From: Breoghania corrubedonensis
Lineage (GTDB): Bacteria; Pseudomonadota; Alphaproteobacteria; Rhizobiales; Stappiaceae
NCBI RefSeq assembly: GCF_003053845.1
Contig: NZ_QAYG01000001.1
Location: 1,184,078 to 1,248,077, forward strand
DNA: 64,000 nt
Direction: 5' to 3'
Shown here in pieces: positions 57,452 to 64,000 of this stretch. Under the pieces are notes generated by a model that was given only the letters and a program-made list of their open reading frames with translations, ran no database searches and was not told the DNA's origin. The position numbers were made by a program, and so were the translations under genes. The number at the start of each line of letters is the position of its first letter. Position 1 is the stretch's first letter.

Positions 57452-57579
57452 TGGAGGTTACGGGGCGTCGCCCGGCGACAGAACACCATGCCTCCTTCGG
57501 TTCCTGCAGACAGTGCGGTTGACGTTCGACCTCAAGGCAGCATCTTTACTAGCATGACGAGGGCGGGCGTTCCGGCCTA

Positions 57580-57600
57580 AGCTGACGGCAATTGTCAGCT
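57580..57600. promoter_or_regulatory. Palindrome AGCTGAC-N7-GTCAGCT
   Basis: A perfect 7-bp inverted repeat in the 250-bp gap between two small membrane-protein genes. A TTGACG lies about 60 bp upstream (near 57519). It could be an operator or a small hairpin; no regulator is adjacent. Confidence 0.35.
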
Positions 57601-57701
57601 GTCTGGGTGCCTTGCAGCCTCGTGATGCGGCATGGCGTTCCTTGACGCTGCGACACTTCATCGCATTTCGGGCATGGTGGCGACGCCCCAGAGTGTCTCA
57701 G

Positions 57702-58058
57702 ATGCACGGGCTGAAGAGGAGGCTTCATTTGCGCACGTTTTTCCGCAATCCGCTTTTCCGTCTGCTTGCCATCAACTGGCTTGCGGGCTTTGTCGTTACC
57801 GTCCTTCTTGTCGCGGGGTTCTACCTCACCGATATCGGCGGACTGTGGTCGCTGATCATGCGCTCGGAAACGCCGTTCGTACCGATCGCGATGCTGTTCT
57901 TCGGTTTTCTCATCACCTTCACCAGCGCCGCCATGGGCACGGCGATCATGTCCATGCCGAGCGACGGCTCGGGCGGCGGCGGACGCCGTCTCAGGATCCG
58001 CGCGCCGGAGCTGGTGCCGATCCGGGTCAAGGCGAACGCCAATCCCCGGCGGGGATAA
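57702..58058 (+). CDS. Small membrane protein, unknown function
   Basis: 118 residues from ATG 57702 (MHGLKRRLHLRTFF). Two hydrophobic helices (about 18-42, LAINWLAGFVVTVLLVAGFYL; and about 58-82, PFVPIAMLFFGFLITFTSAAMG) are followed by a Gly-rich linker and a basic tail (RLRIRAPELVPIRVK). Not recognised beyond this; the pattern is like small conserved membrane proteins of Rhizobiales. An upstream TTG (57612) would give 30 extra Arg/Trp-rich residues. A bidirectional terminator follows. Confidence 0.6.
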   Translation: MHGLKRRLHLRTFFRNPLFRLLAINWLAGFVVTVLLVAGFYLTDIGGLWSLIMRSETPFVPIAMLFFGFLITFTSAAMGTAIMSMPSDGSGGGGRRLRIRAPELVPIRVKANANPRRG

Positions 58059-58145
58059 AGCCCGTACAAGCCTGGGGACAGGGCGGGGATAAAATCCGCC
58101 TCTCCCGTGCGCCCGCCTTCCTCATTCCAGCCGCGTCACGTCATG

Positions 58146-58173
58146 AACGGGCATCCCCAGGATGCCCGTTTTC
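58146..58173. terminator. Bidirectional terminator
   Basis: Perfect 11-bp stem AACGGGCATCC/GGATGCCCGTT (58146-58156 with 58160-58170), 3-nt loop, with TT runs on both strands. It lies between the plus-strand membrane-protein gene and the minus-strand tautomerase gene, which converge here. Confidence 0.75.
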
Positions 58174-58280
58174 GTATTTGATGAATTTTCGCATTTGAAG
58201 CGAATACGACGAAATACGACGCCTGTTCGAGACAAATGTTAATCGACGACAAAACGCTCGTTTGAAGCCGCAGCCCCCCC

Positions 58281-59357
58281 TCACGGCAAGGCGAAGACCG
58301 TGCCGTCGAAGAGCTTGCGCGCCGTTCTGACGATGCCCGAGCGCACCGGCACAGGGATGCCATCCCGCATCTCCGTCTCGATCTCGACGCCGAGTTTTCC
58401 GCCCGGATGCTCGATATCGGCGCGCAGCGGATTGGCCGCAACCGGAGCCGCCACCTCCGCCGCCGTCGTGCCGGGTACGAGGGCCGCGGCCGCGACCGTG
58501 GCGGCTGCCAGCACGCCGACGGACTGGTGCACGCGGTGGGGAATGAACGAGCGCGTGGCGATCAGCCCGCCCTCGCGCGGGCCTGAGACGAGGCACATTT
58601 TCGGCACCGTCTGCTTCTCCACGTCGCCGAGGTTCATCAGCGGCCCGCATTTCAGCCGGATCGCCTCCAGCCGCGCCTTCAGCGCCGCATTCTCCTCCAG
58701 ATCGGCAACGCTCTCCCCCCCGGTAAGCCCGAAGTCCTGCGCCTTGATGATGACGTTGGGCATGCCGTTGTCGATCATGGTGACGCGCACGCCGTCGATC
58801 TCGTCGGTGGCGTTGCCGCTCGGCAGAAGCGCGCCGCATTGCGCGCCGGCGGTCTCGAAATAGTTCTGAATGATCGGCGCATGGATGCCGGGCACGCCGT
58901 CGATCGCCGCATCGCCGTCATAGGCCACCTCGCCGCCGGGCGTGCGCACATCGAGATCGGCGCGGCTGTCGGAGTTCACCATGTAGACGCTGACGGTCGT
59001 CACGCCGTCCTTTGCCGTGACCAGCCCGCGTTCGATGGCGAAGGGGCCGATGCCGGCCAGGATATTGCCGCAGTTCTGGGTATCCGACACGACCGGCTGA
59101 TCGGGTGTCACCTGCAGAAAGAGGTAATCGACATCGACGCCCTCGCGCATCGACGGGCTGACGACGGCGACCTTGGAGGTCAGCGGATGGGCGCCGCCGA
59201 TACCGTCGATCTGGCGCGGATCGGGCGAGCCCATGACCTTCAAGAGCAGCGCATCGCGCTCTTCCCTGTCGGCCGGCAGGTCGGATTTCAGGAAATAGGC
59301 CCCCTTCGACGTGCCGCCGCGCAGCAACATGCAGGGGATGGCGATCTGGCCTGGCAT
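58281..59357 (-). CDS. galD: 4-Oxalomesaconate tautomerase (PrpF/GalD family)
   Basis: 358 residues with the PrpF/DAP-epimerase-like fold: IPCMLLRGGTSKGAYFLKSDLP at the N-terminus, DGIGGAHPLTSKVAVVSPS near residue 50-68, and QNCGNILAGIGPFAIERG near 93-110. The relation to GalD (keto to enol 4-oxalomesaconate, gallate/protocatechuate 4,5-cleavage) is inferred mainly from the neighbours, PDC hydrolase and a CHA-type aldolase; PrpF aconitate isomerases share the fold. AAGGA lies 8 nt before ATG 59357. Confidence 0.82.
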   Translation of the reverse strand: MPGQIAIPCMLLRGGTSKGAYFLKSDLPADREERDALLLKVMGSPDPRQIDGIGGAHPLTSKVAVVSPSMREGVDVDYLFLQVTPDQPVVSDTQNCGNILAGIGPFAIERGLVTAKDGVTTVSVYMVNSDSRADLDVRTPGGEVAYDGDAAIDGVPGIHAPIIQNYFETAGAQCGALLPSGNATDEIDGVRVTMIDNGMPNVIIKAQDFGLTGGESVADLEENAALKARLEAIRLKCGPLMNLGDVEKQTVPKMCLVSGPREGGLIATRSFIPHRVHQSVGVLAAATVAAAALVPGTTAAEVAAPVAANPLRADIEHPGGKLGVEIETEMRDGIPVPVRSGIVRTARKLFDGTVFALP

Positions 59358-59425
59358 AGCGGGTTTCCTTACGTCAGACGGCAAAGAGACAAAAAACGGA
59401 GCGCCCGAGCGGGTGCACCCGGTCG

Positions 59426-59472
59426 CGGGATCCCGGATCGGCGCTCGGCTCCGCCTCGCTTGTCCGGGATGA
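59426..59472 (-). repeat. GTCATCCCGG-type interspersed repeat, copy A
   Basis: Read on the minus strand this segment begins TCATCCCGGACAAGCGAGG and ends with GATCCGGGATC, forming a long hairpin. The same start and end occur at 59545-59595 in the opposite orientation. Typical of palindromic intergenic repeats in alphaproteobacteria. Confidence 0.55.
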
Positions 59473-59544
59473 GGACGGAAGGTTGAAACCACACGGAGAA
59501 GCCCGGTCGGCTTCAGGACCTGCGTTTGTCTTCAACTCTTCGGC

Positions 59545-59595
59545 GTCATCCCGGGCGGTCTGCGCCGCAGGCGCATGGCCAGACCCGGGATCCGG
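59545..59595 (+). repeat. GTCATCCCGG-type interspersed repeat, copy B
   Basis: Starts GTCATCCCGGGC and ends ACCCGGGATCC, with an internal GCGCCGCAGGCGC hairpin. It is inverted relative to copy A, about 75 bp away, both between the tautomerase and hydrolase genes. Confidence 0.55.
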
Positions 59596-59647
59596 CGACC
59601 AGTCGGCGCGAAAGCGCCTCCTCATCTTCTTCCCGGCCCCGCCGCCG

Positions 59648-60526
59648 CTAAACCTCGTCCGGCCAGTAGAGCCGCATCGGGTTGTCGACCACGAGCTTCT
59701 TCAAAAGGTCCGGCGTCGGGGCGATCTGGCCGAGGAGATCGACAAGCTGACCGTCGTCCGGCACCCATTTCTTCATGTTCGGGTGCGGCCAGTCGGTGCC
59801 CCAAAGAACCTGATCGGGGAATGTTTCCACCAGATGGCGCGCCTGTTCGACGCAATCGGCGAAGGGCGGGCCGTCATGGGAAAGCCGCTCGGAGCCCGAC
59901 ACCTTGACCCGGATGTCCTTGCGCGCCTCCAGGAGCCCTTCCAGCAGCTTCATGCCCGGCTGTTCAAGCCCCAGTGCGGGATCCACCCGCCCCATGTGGT
60001 CGATGACGACCGGCACCGGCACCTTTTCGATGATCGGGGCCAGTTCGTGGATCTTTTCGGTATCGAAATAAATCACCACATGCCAGCCCAGCGCGCCATA
60101 GCGCTTTGAAAGGCTTTCAAGCGCCGCGAGCGCCGCGTCGGAACCCAGATGCTTGACGAAGTTGAAGCGCGAGCCGCGCACACCCGCCGCATCGAGCCGC
60201 TTCAGCTCCTCGTCAGAGACCTCCGGCTTCACCATGGCGATGCCGCGATAGAGACCCTTGCCCCATTCCAGCGCATCAACGAGCGCGGCATTGTCGGTGC
60301 CGTGGCAACTCGCCTGCACGATCACGGCGCGCTCGAAACCGAGATGATCGTTCAGCTCGCGAAGCTTCTCCTTTGGCGCATCGACGGGCGTGTAGGTGCG
60401 GGTCGGCGCGAAGGGAAATTTCGCCGCCGGGCCAAAGACATGGCAATGGGCATCGACGGCGCCGGCCGGCAGCGTGATGTCCGGCGTCTTCGGGTTCGGG
60501 TGGAATGCGAGATACTCTGCACTCAT
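59648..60526 (-). CDS. ligI: 2-Pyrone-4,6-dicarboxylate hydrolase (LigI-like amidohydrolase)
   Basis: 292 residues, amidohydrolase superfamily. The HxH motif is AVDAHCHVFGP near residue 23-33, and the catalytic Asp is in LWGTDWPHPN near 245-254. KFPFAPTRTYTP following the HxH segment is typical of LigI, which opens PDC to 4-oxalomesaconate. The N-terminus MSAEYLAFHPNPKTP and neighbours support the call. The ATG overlaps the TRAP permease stop (ATGA). Confidence 0.83.
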   Translation of the reverse strand: MSAEYLAFHPNPKTPDITLPAGAVDAHCHVFGPAAKFPFAPTRTYTPVDAPKEKLRELNDHLGFERAVIVQASCHGTDNAALVDALEWGKGLYRGIAMVKPEVSDEELKRLDAAGVRGSRFNFVKHLGSDAALAALESLSKRYGALGWHVVIYFDTEKIHELAPIIEKVPVPVVIDHMGRVDPALGLEQPGMKLLEGLLEARKDIRVKVSGSERLSHDGPPFADCVEQARHLVETFPDQVLWGTDWPHPNMKKWVPDDGQLVDLLGQIAPTPDLLKKLVVDNPMRLYWPDEV

Positions 60527-62457
60527 GTCCGCGCGGGCTCCTGTACGGGCGACTTGGAAGAAAGATAGGCCTGGAAGACGACGAAGCCGGCGAGCGCCAG
60601 ACCGGCAAGGCGGATGGCGAGCGAGATAGGATCGTAGTCGGGCATGCTGGTCGGCCACAGCAAAAGCGCGGCGCCGGCGACGAGCCCGAAGCGCGCGAGC
60701 ACGCCAAGCGGCACCATCAGCCAGCCGGTGAAGGCGGTGGCCAGCGCGGAAACGCCGATCACGGCCGCGATCGTCTGCAGCACGATGGAGGCAGGCGAGC
60801 CGATCAGCAGCAGACCCGGCGAGTAGATGAAGACGAAGGGGATGACGAGCTTGACGAACCCGAGGCGGATCGCCTCGAACGCCGTCTCGTTCGCCCCGGC
60901 GCCTGCGATGCTCGCCCCGGCATAGGCGGCAAGCGCCACCGGCGGCGTGATCGCCGAGATCAGGCCGTAGTAGAAGATGAACATGTGGCCTGCGATGGTC
61001 GGCAGGCCGAAACCCTCGAGCGCGGGCGCCACCAGAATGGCGAGCAGCAGGTAGGCCGCCGAGGTGGGCAGGCCGAGCCCGAGAATGAAGGAGGCGAACA
61101 TGGTGAAGACCAGCACCAGGAACATGCTGTCGCCGCCGACATCGAGGATCAGGCTGGAGATCTGCAGCGCCAGTCCGGTCAGCGTCAGGACGCCGATCAG
61201 AACGCCGGCTGTGGCCACGGCCGCAACCACGGACAGCGTGTTGCGCATGGTCTCCGTCGTCGCCAGCAGCAGGTTCTTCGGCGAGACGCGGGTCGCTTTG
61301 GAAAGCGGCATGATGACGAGCGCCATGGCGATGGCGAAGACCACCGACTTCATCGGCGTGTAGCCGTAGATCAGGAAGCCGACCAGCACGACGAGCGGGG
61401 CGAGCATGTAGCCGCGCGTTGACAGGACGTTCCACACCGACGGCACGTCTTCATCGCCCGCGCGCGCCATGTTGAACTTTCCGGCCTCCAGCCTGACGGC
61501 CACCAGCAGCGCTAGAACGTAGAGAAGCGCCGGGATCAGCGCCGCGAGAGCGATGGTCACGTAGGGGATTCCGGTCATTTCCGCCATCAGGAAGGCGGCG
61601 GCCCCCATGACGGGCGGCATGATCTGGCCGGCGGACGAGGCGGCGGCTTCGATGGCGCCGGCTGTCTTGGCGCGGTAGCCCGCCCGCTTCATCAAGGGAA
61701 TCGTGAAGGTGCCGGTGGTGACCACGCCTGCGACCGCCGAGCCGTTGATGGACGAAAACAGCGTGGAGGAAACGACGGCGGTCAGCGCCGGACCGCCCTG
61801 CACGCGGCCGGTGAGGGCATGCGCGAGATCGACGAAGGTCTGGCCGAGGCCGGATTTCATCAGCAGCACGCCGAGGAAGGAGAACAGGAAGATATATTGC
61901 GCCGCCACGCCCATCGGGATGCCGAAGACGCCTTCGGTGCGCAGGAACAGGTTGGAGGCGAGACGCCCGGTGGAATAGCCCGAATGGCCGTATTCGCCCG
62001 GGATCAGATAGCCGAAATAGGCATAGGCCAGCGCCAGAACGGAGATGGCGACCATGGTGCGCCCGATATAGGCGCGCGCCATGACCAGCACGATCACCAT
62101 CGTGGCGACGAACAGCGCCTTGTCGACATCGTTGGCGATGGCGCCGCGCCGGATGATCTGGGTGTAGTTCTCGTAGAGATAGGGCCCGGGCAGCAACGCC
62201 ACCACCGCCAGCACATAGCACAGGACGCGCAGGGGCGTGATGCGCGTGCCGGCCGCGATGACCAGCAGGCCGGCGGCAGCCATCAGCGAGAAGAACATCG
62301 AGCGCAGCAGAAGCGCTGTCAGGCCGCCGAAATAGGAGGTGTAGAGCAGCATGGCCGTGACCGCGAGCCCGAGGGCCGAGATCACCAGGGCGACGGCCTT
62401 CTTCTCCGCGCCACGGATATGGGCGGCGGGAAGCACCTGCGAGGCGAATTGTTCCAT
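60523..62457 (-). CDS. TRAP transporter fused permease (4TM/12TM)
   Basis: 644 residues with about 16-18 membrane segments. It fuses the small DctQ-like and large DctM-like subunits, the form that partners with TAXI binding proteins. Typical motifs: MKRAGYRAKTAGAIEAAAS, GQIMPPVMGAAAFLMAEMTG (near residue 265-300) and GLGLPTSAAYLL near 450. It uses an ion gradient. ATG 62457 has GGAG upstream; a TTG six codons earlier is possible. It sits between the TAXI gene and the PDC hydrolase, so it probably imports an aromatic-derived dicarboxylate such as PDC. Confidence 0.92.
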   Translation of the reverse strand: MEQFASQVLPAAHIRGAEKKAVALVISALGLAVTAMLLYTSYFGGLTALLLRSMFFSLMAAAGLLVIAAGTRITPLRVLCYVLAVVALLPGPYLYENYTQIIRRGAIANDVDKALFVATMVIVLVMARAYIGRTMVAISVLALAYAYFGYLIPGEYGHSGYSTGRLASNLFLRTEGVFGIPMGVAAQYIFLFSFLGVLLMKSGLGQTFVDLAHALTGRVQGGPALTAVVSSTLFSSINGSAVAGVVTTGTFTIPLMKRAGYRAKTAGAIEAAASSAGQIMPPVMGAAAFLMAEMTGIPYVTIALAALIPALLYVLALLVAVRLEAGKFNMARAGDEDVPSVWNVLSTRGYMLAPLVVLVGFLIYGYTPMKSVVFAIAMALVIMPLSKATRVSPKNLLLATTETMRNTLSVVAAVATAGVLIGVLTLTGLALQISSLILDVGGDSMFLVLVFTMFASFILGLGLPTSAAYLLLAILVAPALEGFGLPTIAGHMFIFYYGLISAITPPVALAAYAGASIAGAGANETAFEAIRLGFVKLVIPFVFIYSPGLLLIGSPASIVLQTIAAVIGVSALATAFTGWLMVPLGVLARFGLVAGAALLLWPTSMPDYDPISLAIRLAGLALAGFVVFQAYLSSKSPVQEPART

Positions 62458-62586
62458 GTGAGCTCCGCTCGACAAGACGACACGCGGAGGGAATCAGCCG
62501 TCGAAATCAGCTCTCCGCTTTCAATGGACTGAGTGCCGGCCGGTTCCGACAGGGAGATGTCCGCGTGTTCCGAGAGCCATCGTCAT

Positions 62587-62617
62587 GGACCCCTCTCCCA
62601 CAAGGGGAGCGGGGTCC
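62587..62617 (-). promoter_or_regulatory. Stem-loop between the TAXI and TRAP permease genes
   Basis: GGACCCC(T)CTCCC (62587-62599) pairs with GGGGAGCGGGGTCC (62604-62617) around an ACAA loop, with one mismatch. It lies in the 212-bp gap after the binding-protein gene. No T-tract. Probably limits downstream expression or protects the upstream mRNA. Confidence 0.55.
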
Positions 62618-62669
62618 AAGCGGCAGGCGCACGGATCAATCCCTGTTCGGGAGCCGGAAAGGCTCCGCG

Positions 62670-63596
62670 CTACTTCGCGACTTCGTCGAAGTAGCGCTTG
62701 GCGCCCGGGTGCAGCGCGATCGGGGTTTTCGGGCCCTTCTTGAGCGAGATCAGCTTCGCCATGGGATGGACGGCACCCAGTTCCTTCAGGTTGTCGAACA
62801 GCGTCTTGGTGACATTGTAGACGAGGTTCTCGTCCGCATCGGCTGCCGTGAACAGGATCGCCGGGTCGGCGAGCTGCGGGGTGTCTCCGTCCTCGCCGCG
62901 ATAGGTGCCGCCGGGCAGCGTATCGACCGCGTAGAAGGGATAGTCCTTCAGGAGCTGGGCGATCTTGGCTTCGTCAACAGGCACGAAAGTGACGTCCTCT
63001 GAGGTCGCCAGCTCGATCAGGGCCGAGGCCGGGATGCCGGCCAGCACCATGGTCGCGTCCAGGTTGCCGTCCTTCATGGCATTGGTCGCTTCCGAATAGG
63101 AAAGGTACTGGATGTTGGATTCGTTATAGGCGCCATAGGCCTTGAGCAGGCGTTCGGCGATAACGGAAGAGTTCGAGCCCGGAGGGCCGACGGAGATGCG
63201 CTTGTCCTTCAAATCGGCGATCGACGTGACGTTCGCATCCTTCAGTGCCGCGATCTGCAGCATCGCCGGATAGAGATAGGCGATTGCCGCGACGTTCTGC
63301 TTCTCCTCGAACGGATCCTCGCCATTGGCGCCCGCATAGAGCACGGAAGCCGAAGAGAACCCCATCGTCATCTCGCCCATGGAGACGCGGCGGATATTCT
63401 CGATGGAGGCGCCGGTCACCTCGGCCTTGGCCGTTATGCCGTCGGCATGCTTGTTGATGACGTCGGCCATCCCTGCGCCCACGGCGTAGAACACGCCGCC
63501 GGTGCCGCCGGTGCCGATGGCCACGCGTTCGGCAGCCTGGGCGGCGCCGACGGCAAGGCCGGCGGCCATGAGCGTAGTCAGAATGAGTTTCTTCAT
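62670..63596 (-). CDS. TAXI-family TRAP transporter solute-binding protein
   Basis: 308 residues. A signal peptide (1-21, AAQA cleavage) leads to a periplasmic binding protein. TAXI hallmarks: VAIGTGGTGGVFYAVGAGMADVIN near residue 25-48, TGASIENIRRVSMGEMTMGF near 62-81, and LKDKRISVGPPGSNSSVIAERLL near 128-150. It delivers its ligand to the fused permease encoded next. A GGGAGG sequence lies about 10 nt upstream of the ATG. Confidence 0.93.
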   Translation of the reverse strand: MKKLILTTLMAAGLAVGAAQAAERVAIGTGGTGGVFYAVGAGMADVINKHADGITAKAEVTGASIENIRRVSMGEMTMGFSSASVLYAGANGEDPFEEKQNVAAIAYLYPAMLQIAALKDANVTSIADLKDKRISVGPPGSNSSVIAERLLKAYGAYNESNIQYLSYSEATNAMKDGNLDATMVLAGIPASALIELATSEDVTFVPVDEAKIAQLLKDYPFYAVDTLPGGTYRGEDGDTPQLADPAILFTAADADENLVYNVTKTLFDNLKELGAVHPMAKLISLKKGPKTPIALHPGAKRYFDEVAK

Positions 63597-63844
63597 GGGT
63601 CAGATACCTCCCGGTTCTAATGCTTTTCTCGACGGAAGACCCCGAAGGGGCCCTATATGGCGCTGGCGGCGCGCCTCCCGTATTCCGTCATGGTACCCCG
63701 CGATACGGCGGGGCATTCGGTGGCCACCGGCCATTCCGGCCGGTCATCTTGCCGCAATCGCCATCTTGCAGGCATTGTCAGTCCCGACGAGGCGGCGAAA
63801 CGACACAATTGCGGCCATTGCGTGGTGCGCGATCGCATCGGGCC

Positions 63845-64000
63845 TCAGATGTATTTCAGCCCCTTCTGGGCGAGGCGTTCGCGCATGTTGTAGATGTCGA
63901 GGCCGAGTTCGCCGGAGGCCAGTCGCTCGCGCTTGGAGGTTTCGTTCACCTCGCGTGCCTGCGCCTTTTCCAGCGCCAGCGTCGCGTGTTCGCGCGCCAC
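63845..64000 (-). CDS. ligK: 4-Carboxy-4-hydroxy-2-oxoadipate aldolase (LigK/GalC-like), 3' end
   Basis: The last 51 codons of a minus-strand gene cut by the window edge. The C-terminus reads AREVNETSKRERLASGELGL, then DIYNMRERLAQKGLKYI, which is the characteristic end of RraA-like CHA aldolases (LigK, GalC) that split 4-carboxy-4-hydroxy-2-oxoadipate to pyruvate and oxaloacetate. The stop is at 63845-63847. Its presence upstream of the TAXI gene supports the 4,5-cleavage pathway reading of the cluster. Based on a short fragment only. Confidence 0.7.
   Translation of the reverse strand: MAREHATLALEKAQAREVNETSKRERLASGELGLDIYNMRERLAQKGLKYI

Overview
The window is high-GC chromosomal DNA from an alphaproteobacterium, most likely of the order Hyphomicrobiales (Rhizobiales), possibly Stappiaceae or a relative. 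The order call rests on conserved gene order: tsaB-rimI-plsC-miaB-phoH-ybeY-corC-lnt-PhrR/PraR-like regulator-metK-trmB-rimP-nusA-ylxR-infB-rbfA-truB, all on the minus strand between about 25.0 and 1.8 kb. The family is a guess from general protein flavour. No rRNA, tRNA, CRISPR array, prophage or insertion sequence was recognised.

Layout. 0-1.7 kb: a ROK-family repressor facing the truB end. 1.8-25 kb: the housekeeping block for translation, tRNA modification and envelope functions. It is interrupted at 15.0-18.2 kb by a plus-strand pair, a FIST-domain (NosP-like) protein followed by a GGDEF-EAL protein. 25.1-26.6 kb: an Nfu-type Fe-S scaffold and a universal stress protein. 26.8-29.5 kb: a flavoprotein aromatic hydroxylase of the 3-hydroxybenzoate 4-hydroxylase type, divergent from a MarR regulator, with a palindrome lying over both predicted promoters. 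29.6-36.9 kb: a TIGR03862-type flavoprotein, an overlapping K+ channel/MscS channel pair, an FAD-linked oxidase, and a membrane cytochrome-b-like/2Fe-2S/adenylate cyclase fusion. 37.2-43.5 kb: a peptide-type ABC importer operon with an acetyltransferase gene between the two permease genes, coupled by stop/start overlaps. 43.8-46.8 kb: an autotransporter with a ~100-residue repeated passenger. 46.9-51 kb: an NADPH-dependent FMN reductase, an extradiol dioxygenase, TspO, an unrecognised Fe-S protein and a PagL-like lipid A deacylase. 51.2-54.2 kb: mesaconyl-CoA hydratase (ethylmalonyl-CoA pathway), a 2-hydroxyacid dehydrogenase and a LysE-type exporter. 54.3-58.1 kb: gyrB and two small membrane proteins. 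58.3-64 kb: a minus-strand cluster holding 4-oxalomesaconate tautomerase, PDC hydrolase (LigI-like), a fused TRAP permease, its TAXI binding protein and the 3' end of a LigK/GalC-type aldolase. This is the lower protocatechuate/gallate 4,5-cleavage route with a dedicated transporter.

How the parts may fit. The hydroxylase at 27 kb would make protocatechuate, and the 58-64 kb cluster handles products of protocatechuate or gallate 4,5-cleavage. The window therefore suggests catabolism of lignin-type aromatics, but the ring-cleavage LigAB-type dioxygenase is not in view. Several sensors (FIST/GGDEF-EAL, ferredoxin-cyclase, TspO) point to redox or NO-linked signalling. Regulatory signals visible in the DNA include a promoter plus internal terminator ahead of rimP-nusA, candidate operators ahead of the PhrR-like gene, and stem-loops separating both solute-binding-protein genes from their permease genes.
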